Part shown: in pieces, positions 20,945 to 29,118 of the stretch
Layout: every line of letters begins with the position of its first letter
Numbering within the stretch: position 1 is the stretch's first letter
Assembly: GCA_030616195.1 (NCBI GenBank)
Contig: JAUWXW010000002.1
Coordinates: 1 to 29,917, forward strand
Source: Chloroflexota bacterium
GTDB taxonomy: Bacteria; Chloroflexota; Dehalococcoidia; RBG-13-53-26
Reading direction: 5' to 3'
DNA length: 29,917 nt
Notes under the pieces: generated by a model
What the model was told of the DNA's origin: nothing
What the model saw: the letters and a program-made list of their open reading frames with translations, nothing else
Databases searched by the model: none
Program-made: the position numbers and the translations under genes

Positions 20945-22123
20945 GTGATGAGGAGGAAAGTGTTAAGTAGTCATTATATAAATAGACTGATTACCGGAGG
21001 AGAGTTCACTAAATTTGACCTCAAGGCTGAGCTGTGTTGCAAAACCAAGTCAGAGAAAGCGGAGCTAGTCAGGCACATAATCGCAATCGCAAACTCGCCC
21101 GGCAGAGTAGGACACCTTCTATTCGGTATCTATGACAATAGACAGCCATCGGGTGCATTAGATACGAGTATATCAGAAGAACAAATTCAGAAGATAGTAA
21201 AAGAATATGCTGAACCCTATATTGAAACCTCATACGAGATAGCAACATTTATGGGCTTGAGTATCGGACTTCTAACCATTATTAGAGAAGCCAAGAAATT
21301 GCCGTATAGATTTAGAAAGACTGTCGGGGGTGACAAGGAGGTCATAAACAAGGACGACATCTTTTATCGACATGGCAGACATTCTGAGAAAGCCAGCTAT
21401 CATGAGATAGAAGAATTGATCTTAGAAGGTACTGAGGCACGCCATAAAACGATATCAGCAGTACGAACTCGGTTTGACGATAAATATGCAACGCTGAACG
21501 TAGCGAATAGGAAATTCGAGATGTTGACAGACTTAATAGAGACCTTGTTTGATAACTTGGGGTTTACTGAAAGGCTATGGAACCTGGAAAAGAGAATCCG
21601 CCCAGCGATGTCCTACCAAGTGTATCCTCAGCTACGCGAGGGCTACAAGTTTGATGTCGAAATTGCAGATAAGATTGTAGGTATGCATCACTACTTATTT
21701 ATGTTTTATGTCCACCCCTTTGACATAGAGCGATATCACCATCTTGAGTTCCATAGATATGCCTTTGAAATGGTTCCAAAGGGCACAAGGGTTGCGGGCA
21801 GCTGGAAGAGATTTGTTATCATACTTACCTATGGTAAGACCACCAAAGTGACCTTCAAACGATTCATTGAGCCTGCCACCACGAACATCTTGGTAAAAAC
21901 ATCCTTTGGATTTTACTGTGGTCCGAGTGAGCTTACCCGCCGTACTTTGTATACTTGGGAACCCAGATTATATTTGACCAATATCGTATCGAAAGAGTGC
22001 ATGGAAGTGAGATTGCAAGAGGCACTAAGATGGATTGAAGAGAATCCAGACCTCGCAGAACCAGCAATCAAGATAACTCCTCCATTTAAAAGGCTTCCTG
22101 CCACTGAAGTTGTAATTATTTGA
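20945..22123 (+). CDS. AlbA_2/Schlafen-type DNA-binding domain protein
   Basis: 392 residues from GTG (or ATG three bases on). N-terminal AlbA_2 domain (PF04326-like): GEFTKFDLKAEL, then KAELVRHIIAIANSPGRVGH with LLFGIYD, and IFYRHGRHSEKASYHEIEEL around 135-160, all characteristic. The C-terminal 230 residues are unassigned. Family members bind or cleave nucleic acid and recur in phage-defence loci and as transcriptional regulators. A downstream GTG preceded by AGGAGGAAA (20960) is another possible start, though the spacing is short. Last sizeable gene of the bracketed island; AT-rich like the previous gene. Confidence 0.8.
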   Translation: MMRRKVLSSHYINRLITGGEFTKFDLKAELCCKTKSEKAELVRHIIAIANSPGRVGHLLFGIYDNRQPSGALDTSISEEQIQKIVKEYAEPYIETSYEIATFMGLSIGLLTIIREAKKLPYRFRKTVGGDKEVINKDDIFYRHGRHSEKASYHEIEELILEGTEARHKTISAVRTRFDDKYATLNVANRKFEMLTDLIETLFDNLGFTERLWNLEKRIRPAMSYQVYPQLREGYKFDVEIADKIVGMHHYLFMFYVHPFDIERYHHLEFHRYAFEMVPKGTRVAGSWKRFVIILTYGKTTKVTFKRFIEPATTNILVKTSFGFYCGPSELTRRTLYTWEPRLYLTNIVSKECMEVRLQEALRWIEENPDLAEPAIKITPPFKRLPATEVVII

Positions 22124-22187
22124 CCGTCTAAAGAATGAGTAACTACTCCCACAAGACAATGAAATTGTATTCTGTAAAGATTCGGTA

Positions 22188-22226
22188 GCCCTGCTTGTCG
22201 GTTACCTCAGGCTGTTGTATTTTTTA
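22188..22226 (+). terminator. Likely intrinsic terminator after the AlbA_2 gene
   Basis: AGCC(C)TG...CAGGCT stem with a bulged C and an 18-nt loop, then GTTGTA and TTTTTT (22221-22226). A little downstream is a short tandem repeat TGTCTCACAC/TGTCTCACTA. Confidence 0.4.
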
Positions 22227-22488
22227 GCTCTGTCTCACACTGTCTCACTACTGAATCTAGCTTCCTTTAGACCATCACCATACCCTCTCTTGGAAGTGCT
22301 CCTGAAGTGACCCAGACATGAGGCGAAATACCCAATATTTGCAACATGGAGCACCCCGGCTCGAAGCTTCAGGCCTGTGCGACCCACAGCTTCCCCTAGC
22401 GTCCCTGGGCAGCCCCGGGCGCCGCTTACGAACGGCGCGAAACGCGCCACAATTGAGGCAGAATGCTGAGCGAAAGGGGGCCACAGAG

Positions 22489-22707
22489 ATGGGGGAGAAG
22501 CAATATGTGGTGTCGGCCAGGGTGAGCGAGGGCGGGCTTCACAGGCTCAATGAGCTCAAGAGGGAGGTCGGAAAGGGCTGGGACGGCCTTCTGCTGGAGG
22601 CCGTTTCTGCGCACTACGGCATTGACATCGCCGAGCTGGCGTTGCCGAAGCCAGAGGGGAAGGCAGAGGGTTCCGAGGTGGGCAAAACAAGAAAGGGAGA
22701 GGGCTGA
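22489..22707 (+). CDS. Small conserved-looking hypothetical protein, 72 aa
   Basis: 72 residues from the ATG at 22489 with AAGGGGG nine bases upstream; the open frame extends to 22318 but the extra residues look non-coding. MGEKQYVVSARVSEGGLHRL followed by NELKREVGKGWDGLLLEAVS and AHYGIDIAEL suggests one beta strand and two helices, reminiscent of ribbon-helix-helix proteins, with a charged tail. I think similar proteins occur in Chloroflexota but cannot give a function. A GGCGCG-AAA-CGCGCC hairpin (22434-22448) lies before it, and a tRNA fragment 60 bp after. Confidence 0.6.
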   Translation: MGEKQYVVSARVSEGGLHRLNELKREVGKGWDGLLLEAVSAHYGIDIAELALPKPEGKAEGSEVGKTRKGEG

Positions 22708-22766
22708 TACGCCCCCTCCCCCGAAAGAAAACTTCAGACCTGCAACCCTGCGCGGGGATGGCTTTT

Positions 22767-22822
22767 TGGTAGCGGGAGTTGGATTCGAACCAACGACCTT
22801 CGGGTTATGGGTCCGATGAGTC
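22767..22822 (-). pseudogene. 3' half of tRNA-Met(CAU), probable attachment-site remnant
   Basis: Minus strand: CAT anticodon in loop CCCATAA, variable loop AGGTC, perfect T arm GTTGG-TTCGAAT-CCAAC, acceptor TCCCGCT, discriminator A and encoded CCA (22767-22769). The D arm and the 5' acceptor strand are missing. The loop has C33 instead of the near-universal U33 and an A-C mismatch at the stem, so homology effectively starts at the anticodon. That is the usual extent of the core in integrase attachment sites. No integrase gene is seen in the window. Confidence 0.75.
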
Positions 22823-23051
22823 AATGTTGTCATACCCCACAGTCACGTCAAGAAGTGCAGCAAAACAAGGCTCAAGGAGTGAGCACGTAACTCGCGTAAG
22901 GAAAGGAGGCGAGAGGCGCCAGGCCAGATTCGATCGGGCCCACTAGCCTTGGCAAAAAGTAGACGGTCCTGGTAAAACTGAGGTCATCATCGTCCTCAAA
23001 TCCAACAATTAGCCATTTTGTTCAATAAGGCATAGCCTAGCGCACCCCATA

Positions 23052-23183
23052 ACATGGAGTATCCAAAAAGAAGAACTTTTTAATAAGTCTCCTACCTCGT
23101 TCTAGTAAGGAACGAGTTCGTCTCCAAGCAGGTGGACGTAGCCCCGCACTTTTGCGCTTTGCAGCTTGACAGTCAGCGAGCAG
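23052..23183 (-). repeat. Structured repeat, copy B (right, inverted relative to copy A)
   Basis: Reverse complement aligns with 15812-15951. Core hairpin CTCGTTC-TAGTAAG-GAACGAG (23096-23116, plus-strand reading). The second, smaller stem is kept as TCCA...TGGA although loop bases differ from copy A. The remainder of 22823-23319 contains no gene I can recognise apart from the promoter at 23243. Confidence 0.75.
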
Positions 23184-23242
23184 GGGTTTAGCATACTGAC
23201 ACTAGTTGATATGAGAAATCCCGGTTCAAATTGAGCAAGAGT

Positions 23243-23271
23243 TTGACACTCTTGACACAGGGGGATATCAT
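23243..23271 (+). promoter_or_regulatory. Promoter of the ABC binding protein, TTGACA-17-TATCAT
   Basis: -35 TTGACA (23243-23248), 17 bp, -10 TATCAT (23266-23271). A second TTGACA at 23252-23257 lies in the spacer. Leader of about 40 nt to the ATG at 23320. Confidence 0.65.
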
Positions 23272-23319
23272 ACTAGCGCGTATATGCAATGAGGCACTAA
23301 GGAGAGAAGGAGGCGGTGG

Positions 23320-24516
23320 ATGAAGAGATGGTTTTCTTTAGCAGCAGTTGTGCTCTTGAGCCTAGCGCTCGTCATCGGTGTCGCTTGTGGCGGTGGAGAA
23401 GAGGAGGAAGAAGGGGTAACGGAGTTGAAGTACGGCATCGGAACGCCGCTGACCGGTGCTTATGGAGCCGCCATTGGCCTCCCGGGAAAATACGCATTCA
23501 ACATGGCCGCTGAGAAGATCGGGGAGTTCACTGTAGCCGGAGAACAATACCGCTGGAAGCTCATCCTTGAAGATAATCTTGCGAGTGTCGCCGGCGGGTT
23601 AGCTTCGGCTCAGAAGTTCATCTATGAGCATGATGTGGATTTCATGCACCAGACTTTTAAGGATCCAGCGATGGGCGCCCTGCCTATATGCGAAGAATTG
23701 GGGATGCTACTCGGCGTCTCAGGTGCTGATTACAGTGACTTCGGCCCGGATAAGCCCCACTTCTTTCAGACCTCCGCCACATTGTCGCTCCACGCTCCAG
23801 CCTTCTTTGACTGGTTGACTAAAGAGCACCACGAGGTGAAGCGGGTCGCCTTCACTGCCCCCGATAGCCTAACTGGGTACGTGGTCGGTGCCGCCGTTGT
23901 TGCCTCCGCCGAGCACTTTGGTCTTGAAGTTGTGGCCGAGGAGTACACCCCTACCGCTATGTTGGAACTGATGCCGATAGCAAACAAGATCATGGGCAGG
24001 GACCCTGACCTGTATGTGGGTGGTGCTGACATATACGATATGATGGTGGCAATGGGCTATGAAGGGCTGGCTGCCAGTTATTTCTGGACCGAGGCAGACC
24101 CCGAAAAAGTAGGCTGGGATGTCTGCGAGGGTTATCTACTCTTTGTCCCGCACCCGGTTGGAGACGTATGGCCTGAAGTGCCAGCCTTACGTGAGGAGTA
24201 CGAGGATCGATATGGTATAGAGTTCGGGCTAAGTGCATTCGGGTCCTTTAATCTACTCTATGTGATGACCGATGTCTTGAGGCAAGCCGGAACCGTGGAT
24301 GATATCGACAGAATTAGAGAGATCATGGAGACTGGAGCCTTCGACAGCCTGGCTGGCCCCATCGCGTATGGCCTGGAGGAGCTTAATGGGGTTGGGCATG
24401 TCGGACTATATCCAACCCCGATCGTCAAAGTGGTCGGGGAGAAGGAGTATCAGCTACTAGCTATGTACACCCCGGAGGAGACAGAGGCGATAATGGTGGA
24501 GGTGTTTGGGGAATGA
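23320..24516 (+). CDS. ABC transporter substrate-binding lipoprotein (branched-chain amino acid/amide type)
   Basis: 398 residues; ATG with GGAGGCGG upstream. Lipoprotein signal: KRW, hydrophobic core, then GVAC with Cys23, followed by an acidic linker GGGEEEEEG. The mature part is a type I periplasmic-binding fold (Peripla_BP_6/LivJ-like): YGIGTPLTGAYGAA at the start, then alternating lobes with LILEDN and DLYVGGADIYDMM. It would capture a solute outside the membrane for a permease and ATPase, but none of those genes (livHMGF) is adjacent: it is an orphan. In Chloroflexota such proteins are often linked to uptake of aromatic or carboxylic acids; the ligand here is unknown. Confidence 0.9.
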   Translation: MKRWFSLAAVVLLSLALVIGVACGGGEEEEEGVTELKYGIGTPLTGAYGAAIGLPGKYAFNMAAEKIGEFTVAGEQYRWKLILEDNLASVAGGLASAQKFIYEHDVDFMHQTFKDPAMGALPICEELGMLLGVSGADYSDFGPDKPHFFQTSATLSLHAPAFFDWLTKEHHEVKRVAFTAPDSLTGYVVGAAVVASAEHFGLEVVAEEYTPTAMLELMPIANKIMGRDPDLYVGGADIYDMMVAMGYEGLAASYFWTEADPEKVGWDVCEGYLLFVPHPVGDVWPEVPALREEYEDRYGIEFGLSAFGSFNLLYVMTDVLRQAGTVDDIDRIREIMETGAFDSLAGPIAYGLEELNGVGHVGLYPTPIVKVVGEKEYQLLAMYTPEETEAIMVEVFGE

Positions 24517-24589
24517 GGCTGATCGACCCATTGGAGCACGGTGATAGCATATTATTGCCTACATAAAATGAGGCACCAGAGAGGCGAAA

Positions 24590-24751
24590 ATGGCGATAAC
24601 AGAGTGGGACGATTATTTGATTCATCAGATTCCGGATACTATTGATGCAGTGGAAAGTCCAACTGGATGGGACAGCGATGCTGGGGTTTGCGCTGCTGAT
24701 CAGGGAGTAGCTAATAGAGACAGCCTTGACAATTACCAAACTTCGTGCTAG
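24590..24751 (+). CDS. Small ORF of 53 aa, possibly a truncated gene
   Basis: 53 residues, ATG with GAGAGGCG upstream. It begins MAITEWDDYLIHQIPDTIDA, which recalls the N-terminus of larger proteins (a D-(D/E)-Y-L-I-H-Q-x-P-x-P/T opening), but after residue 25 it becomes unrelated and ends NYQTSC. Either a decayed gene or a small protein of its own. It stands between the binding protein and a clear terminator, so it may be cotranscribed with the binding protein (73 bp gap). Confidence 0.4.
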   Translation: MAITEWDDYLIHQIPDTIDAVESPTGWDSDAGVCAADQGVANRDSLDNYQTSC

Positions 24752-24764
24752 GCTTCACATACGG

Positions 24765-24801
24765 CGCACGAGTTCCTATGGGGGTCTCGTGCGGATTTTT
24801 T
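24765..24801 (+). terminator. Intrinsic terminator
   Basis: CGCACGAG (24765-24772) pairs with CTCGTGCG (24786-24793); GA and six T follow. Ends the binding-protein transcript. Two more hairpins without T runs follow: CCCTC-TTC-GAGGG at about 24827-24837 and CGGGTC-TTT-GACCCG (24848-24862). Confidence 0.8.
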
Positions 24802-24911
24802 CAGTGTAGTCCTATCTGATCGTTCCCTCTTCGAGGGACCCTCGTGCCGGGTCTTTGACCCGCCTCGATTGATGACCAAAGATGTTCGCTGGCCTGAGTG
24901 CCGGGAAAGGA

Positions 24912-26750
24912 ATGGCTAAGCCGATGAAAAAGATTGCAATACTTATGGCGATAGTGCTGATTTCAGTATTCGCCTCAGCGGTCTCTGCTGATGCTCAAAC
25001 AGCAGGCCGTGGCAGTATTGACAATCCACACCCAGGAGGCAGTTCGACAATAGTTGCAACCTGTGGCGAGGGCTTCCTTGAAGACAGGGAAGAGATGAGA
25101 GTCCTACACGTCAAAGGAACGCCCTACGAGATGGGGTACCAGCACGGCTTTTTGCTTGCCGACGACATACTAGAAGACTGTAGCATAGTAATGATATTAG
25201 TTGCTTTACAGCTGTGTGGTACAATAGACGTTTCAGCCGCTTTGGACTGTCTGCTGCTCGATGCACAAGCAGTGGAGCCATACATTCCAGCTGAATATAT
25301 GGAAGAGCTGCAGGGGATCGCCGACGGACTGGCAGCTGCGGGGTCGCCCCTGACCTACGAAGACATTCTGATATGGAACACATTCGCCGATGTTGTGCTT
25401 TACAAATGCAGCACTTTTTCGGCCTGGGGTGATGCAACGACCGACGGCAAGCTGGTTTTGGGCAGGAATACCGACAGCTACGTTATACCGGAGATCCAGC
25501 AGAAGCCCACTGTATTGGTGGCGCAGCCGGACAGTGGATATGCCTTCATTCATCCCCTTGTTACCACCGGCTATGGGAGACCGGGCTCAATCGGAGGCAC
25601 CGTGGGAATGAACGAAGCCGGGATAGTCGTCGCATTTCATACCAGTCGTTCGGAGAACGAATCCATGCTGGGTACCCCGTCAGCAATGATCGTAAGGGAT
25701 ATCTTGCAATACGCGGGCAGTATCAATGAAACCGTGACCATACTGAGCGACTCCCCTAGATGTGTTGGCCTAAACTACCACGTAGCCGATGGCCAAGCCG
25801 GTGAAGCAGCGGTGATAGAGACTTCAGCCACGGAGATAGAGGTCCGCTACAGCGAACCGGGCAGCGATGTGCTCTGGACTACAAACCACTATAACTGCTA
25901 TCCAGGTTGGCAGGGCTATCTTGGGTACAATATGGTGCCTGGGCAGGCCCCGGTGTACGGTCTGGCAGACATAAGCACAGTGGAAGCATGGCAGGCCAGC
26001 CTCTCAACTTCCGCACCAGGTACCTTCCAGCGTTATCAGAGGTATGAGCAATTGCTTAGCGAAAACTACGGGGCGATAACCATCGATACCGCGATCGATA
26101 TTGTGAGCGACCGCTATGACATGGTCGAGGGCAGGGAGCTAGGTTGGACCGAATATGGGGATGGGTATCCCATTTGTACCTTGGGGCCAGTCTTATACAC
26201 CTTCCCCGATGTCCCTTATTACAAGAGCGGCGAAACAGGGTCGCTCACAATGCAGAGGTCTACACCCCTAAGCCTGGCAGCAGTTCCGGCTGATGGGGTC
26301 ATTCGGATAGCACTGGGTGGAATTCCAGCATGCGCCGGACCATACGTATATTTCGACCTGTCGGAAGAACTTGCTGATGGTGATGGAGATGGTGTCGTAG
26401 ATGCTATTGATAATTGTCCAGCTGTTCCCAATCCTGGGCAAGAAGATCAGGACGGTGACGGTGTAGGAGATGTCTGCGATAACTGCCCAGCCGTCCCCAA
26501 TCCTGGCCAAGCAGACGAGGACGCTGACGATGTAGGTGATGCCTGTGACTGTGATGCCGATGGACTCTGCACTGCACGAGCCTTATGCCACGGACAAGGA
26601 ACACCCGACCCCGACTGCCCCATCGGCCCCGTCGGCGGGACCATAGTCCCCACAGACAAGCTCGGACTGGTAGCGCCCTGGATGTTAGCGGCAGCACTGA
26701 TAGTGGCTGCTGGTGTGTCGCTGGCTATCTGGAACAGAAAACGGGCATAA
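24912..26750 (+). CDS. Secreted C45-family (Ntn-hydrolase) protein with TSP3 repeats and C-terminal membrane anchor
   Basis: 612 residues from ATG 24912; ATG 24924 (MKKIAIL...) is equally possible, with AAAGGA at 24906. Signal peptide to about residue 28 (VSADAQ). Middle: acyl-CoA:6-aminopenicillanic acid acyltransferase-like domain with [20 protein letters not shown], where Cys166 would be the autocatalytically exposed nucleophile, and GRNTD just after. C-terminal: two to three thrombospondin type 3 calcium-binding repeats (489-544, [20 protein letters not shown] and a copy). Tail 573-612 has [16 protein letters not shown], a hydrophobic helix and RKRA, the layout of a sorting/anchor signal. 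Family members hydrolyse amides (bile salts, N-acyl amines, penicillins); the substrate here is unknown. Cell-surface location follows from the signals. Confidence 0.85.
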   Translation: MAKPMKKIAILMAIVLISVFASAVSADAQTAGRGSIDNPHPGGSSTIVATCGEGFLEDREEMRVLHVKGTPYEMGYQHGFLLADDILEDCSIVMILVALQLCGTIDVSAALDCLLLDAQAVEPYIPAEYMEELQGIADGLAAAGSPLTYEDILIWNTFADVVLYKCSTFSAWGDATTDGKLVLGRNTDSYVIPEIQQKPTVLVAQPDSGYAFIHPLVTTGYGRPGSIGGTVGMNEAGIVVAFHTSRSENESMLGTPSAMIVRDILQYAGSINETVTILSDSPRCVGLNYHVADGQAGEAAVIETSATEIEVRYSEPGSDVLWTTNHYNCYPGWQGYLGYNMVPGQAPVYGLADISTVEAWQASLSTSAPGTFQRYQRYEQLLSENYGAITIDTAIDIVSDRYDMVEGRELGWTEYGDGYPICTLGPVLYTFPDVPYYKSGETGSLTMQRSTPLSLAAVPADGVIRIALGGIPACAGPYVYFDLSEELADGDGDGVVDAIDNCPAVPNPGQEDQDGDGVGDVCDNCPAVPNPGQADEDADDVGDACDCDADGLCTARALCHGQGTPDPDCPIGPVGGTIVPTDKLGLVAPWMLAAALIVAAGVSLAIWNRKRA

Positions 26751-26868
26751 GGACGAAGCATATCCCTGAGCAGGTCGAGCTTTATCTGGGATGCGATTCT
26801 CAAATGCCCTGCCTCACTTTGGTATGACCGTGCCTCACTATTATCTGTAGATCTCAGGGGGTGCCAAG

Positions 26869-28416
26869 GTGTCAGTTCAATTGGATCTGTCAAGACAACT
26901 AATACTTGGTGAGGTGCTGGCTAGATGGGCGAGGAAAACCCCCGACAGGGAAGCTCTCGTCTTTAAGGACAAGCGCTACACCTATAGCCAGTTCAACGAG
27001 CGGGTCAACCGCCTGGCCAACGGCCTGATGGGGCTGGGGATTGAGAAGGGTGACAAGGTGGCTGTCCTTTTCATGAACTGCATGGAGATCGTGGAATGCT
27101 ACTTTGCCCTGGCCAAGATCGGGGGCGTGGTGGTCCCCAACAACTTCCGTTTGACCGGCAGGGAGCTTAGTTATCAGATTGACCAATCTGACTCCAAGGC
27201 GCTGATTTTTGGCGAAATGTTTCAGGAGGTGGTCAACTCCATCCGACCGCAGCTGCCTAAGGTTAAGCTCTACATCTGCGTTAGCGAAGGGGGCGTTGAA
27301 GGCACCATCGACTACGAGAAAGTGGTGCAAGAAGGCTCCCCTGAGGAACCCCTTGTGCCTGTGGAGGACGACGATCCCGCTTTCATCATGTATACCGCAG
27401 GCACGACTGGAAGGCCAAAGGGGGCGGTACTTACCCACAAGAACCAACTGATGCTAGCTGTCAACACAAGCATCGAAGGGGGGGTGGGCCAGCCAGGGAA
27501 ACAGCTTCTTGTCTTTCCCATATTCCACCAGGCAGCAACCGGGGCTTTGATAATAGGCGTCTTCCTTGGCGCAACCGCTGTCATCCTCGACATACCTACG
27601 CTTGAGAACATCATGACTGCCATCCAGGAGGAGAAGATACAGGCAGTCGGTCTCGTTCCTGCCCTCTGGAACTGGATCGTCAACCATCCCAATTTCAAGG
27701 ACTACGACCTCTCTTCTCTGGAGCAAGGGGCCACCGGAGCTGCCCCTATGCCGCTGGAGCTTAAAAGGAAGATCGTTGAACTATTCCCCAATATACGTCT
27801 TTCTGAAGCCTTCGGAATGACTGAGACCAGTGCAAGCGCCGTATCTGCCAAACATGAGGATATACTGACAAAACAAGGAACAGTGGGGAGGCCGATGATC
27901 AATGTGGAGGCCCGGGTGGTGGATGACTATGACAACGATGTTCCCATCGGAGAGGTGGGTGAGATAGTGTACCGTGGGCCCACTGTCATGAAGGAGTACT
28001 ACAACGACCCAGAAGCCACGGCCGAAGCCTTCAGGGGAGGCTGGTTCCACAGCGGAGACTTGGTGCGCCAGGACGAGGATGGGTATATCTACGTAGTGGA
28101 TCGCAAGAAGGACATGATCATCAGCGGCGGTGAGAACATTTATCCGGCGGAGATAGAAGAGGTGCTCTACACCCATCCGAAGATCCTGGAGTCAGCGGTC
28201 ATCGGCGTCCCCGACCCCGATTGGGGTGAGAGCGTCAAGGCGATAGTGGTGCCTAAGCAGGGGGAGACGCTGACAGAAGAGGACATCATCGAGCACTGCA
28301 AGAAGAACCTCGCCAGCTACAAGAAGCCAAAGTCAGTGGATTTCGTCGATGTGCTGCCAAGGAACCCTCAGGGCAAAGTATTGAAATTCGTGCTCCGAGA
28401 AAAGTATAAGAAATAG
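26869..28416 (+). CDS. AMP-dependent acyl-CoA synthetase (fatty/aromatic acid CoA ligase)
   Basis: 515 residues from GTG with GGGGG upstream; normal length for the family. ATP-binding motif YTAGTTGRPKG (175-185), GMTET near 320, SGDLVRQDEDGYIYVVDRKK with IISGGENIYPAEIEE near 400-430, and the catalytic Lys in NPQGKVLK (K503). Activates a carboxylic acid through an acyl-adenylate to the CoA thioester, feeding the dehydrogenases seen elsewhere in the window. Substrate class is not fixed by the sequence; medium- or long-chain, or cyclic acids are all possible. Own terminator at the end, so probably monocistronic. A direct repeat TGCCTCACT occurs twice in its upstream region (about 26809-26840). 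Confidence 0.92.
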   Translation: MSVQLDLSRQLILGEVLARWARKTPDREALVFKDKRYTYSQFNERVNRLANGLMGLGIEKGDKVAVLFMNCMEIVECYFALAKIGGVVVPNNFRLTGRELSYQIDQSDSKALIFGEMFQEVVNSIRPQLPKVKLYICVSEGGVEGTIDYEKVVQEGSPEEPLVPVEDDDPAFIMYTAGTTGRPKGAVLTHKNQLMLAVNTSIEGGVGQPGKQLLVFPIFHQAATGALIIGVFLGATAVILDIPTLENIMTAIQEEKIQAVGLVPALWNWIVNHPNFKDYDLSSLEQGATGAAPMPLELKRKIVELFPNIRLSEAFGMTETSASAVSAKHEDILTKQGTVGRPMINVEARVVDDYDNDVPIGEVGEIVYRGPTVMKEYYNDPEATAEAFRGGWFHSGDLVRQDEDGYIYVVDRKKDMIISGGENIYPAEIEEVLYTHPKILESAVIGVPDPDWGESVKAIVVPKQGETLTEEDIIEHCKKNLASYKKPKSVDFVDVLPRNPQGKVLKFVLREKYKK

Positions 28417-28433
28417 GTCCCAAGGTGGTATAT

Positions 28434-28471
28434 GAAGCAGCGTCGGGGTTTTGTCCCCGGCGCTTCGTTTT
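28434..28471 (+). terminator. Intrinsic terminator of the acyl-CoA ligase
   Basis: Arms around CGTCGGGG-TTTTGT-CCCCGGCG, continued by GAAG/CTTC with a small bulge, then GTTTT. It lies between the convergent ligase and MarR-type gene. Confidence 0.75.
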
Positions 28472-28478
28472 AGCAGCC

Positions 28479-28858
28479 TTACAGATTCGGGCCAGTACGG
28501 CGTGCTATCCGCCCCTCCATCTTCGTCTGCAGCCTGTGCAGTTCCTGGTCCTTGGCAGTGATTATAACCTCTGTAAATGTGCGCCCCTTCCGCTTCGGTA
28601 CTCTCGTCACCAAGTCCTCTCTTTCCGTTCGAGTGAGCAATCCACCCATGGTTTGACTTTCCGGAAGACCACACGGGATATATCGGAAGGGGTCAATGGG
28701 CTGGGGTGGGTGCTAGCAACCCATAGGACTTCATTCTTTTGAGGCGTCAAGCCGAACTTGGCGAGCAAATGCCCTTCTGACCTGCCCATCGCATGCCAGG
28801 TTTGGTGAATCAGCACCCAAGCTTCCAAAGCGTCATCGCGAAACTGATAATCGTACAC
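28479..28858 (-). pseudogene. MarR family regulator broken by a frameshift
   Basis: From GTG 28858 (GGGGTG six bases upstream) the frame reads as the N-terminal two thirds of a MarR protein: LEAWVLIHQTWHAMGR, LAKFGLTPQKNEVLWV, and LTPSDISRVVFRK, the start of the recognition region. It then runs to a TGA at 28607. A shifted frame carries on from ATGGGTGGATTG (about 28670) with GGLLTRTEREDLVTRVPKRK and GRTFTEVIITAKDQELHRLQ, the MarR wing and dimerisation helix, to a TAA at 28479. A one-base indel near 28670-28680 explains both pieces. MarR proteins bind phenolic or acyl ligands. Pseudogene or sequencing error; the frame on each side is otherwise clean. Confidence 0.8.
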
Positions 28859-28905
28859 TTAACACCCCATTCTAGTTACTCAGCAAAAGCATGTTAGAAA
28901 AGCGA

Positions 28906-28927
28906 CTACAAAACAACTGCTTTGTAG
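28906..28927. promoter_or_regulatory. Inverted repeat CTACAAA-N8-TTTGTAG, operator candidate
   Basis: Seven-base perfect arms, 22 bp overall, centred about 58 bp before the start of the MarR gene. MarR proteins commonly bind such dyads in their own promoters. Confidence 0.5.
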
Positions 28928-29118
28928 GGGCGTGAGGCTAAGCATGGCAGTGAACAAAGGCTAGGGATATGCTAGTTTACTTCGCTACTAGCCAGTGACG
29001 CGTTGAACAATTGGCCGATATGTGTCCTTCGTACCCCGACCGCTCGTTGGCGAATCATCCTACAGCGTGGTTGCGCTACGTGGCCTGGCTTCAGGTTGAC
29101 AAGGGAGGCAAAAAGGGT

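Noticed and set aside
22230..22255. Short tandem repeat TGTCTCACAC/TGTCTCACTA
   Set aside because: Only two imperfect units; likely chance or slippage, and too short to be an array or attachment site.
22426..22833. 135-codon minus-strand frame with a VVGSNPTPATKK motif
   Set aside because: That peptide is the familiar translation of a tRNA T arm and acceptor end; it comes from the tRNA-Met fragment, and the rest is antisense to the 72-aa gene.
23288..24576. Shared leader motif AATGAGGCAC before both the binding protein and the 53-aa ORF
   Set aside because: Ten identical bases at different distances from the starts are not enough to claim a common regulatory element.
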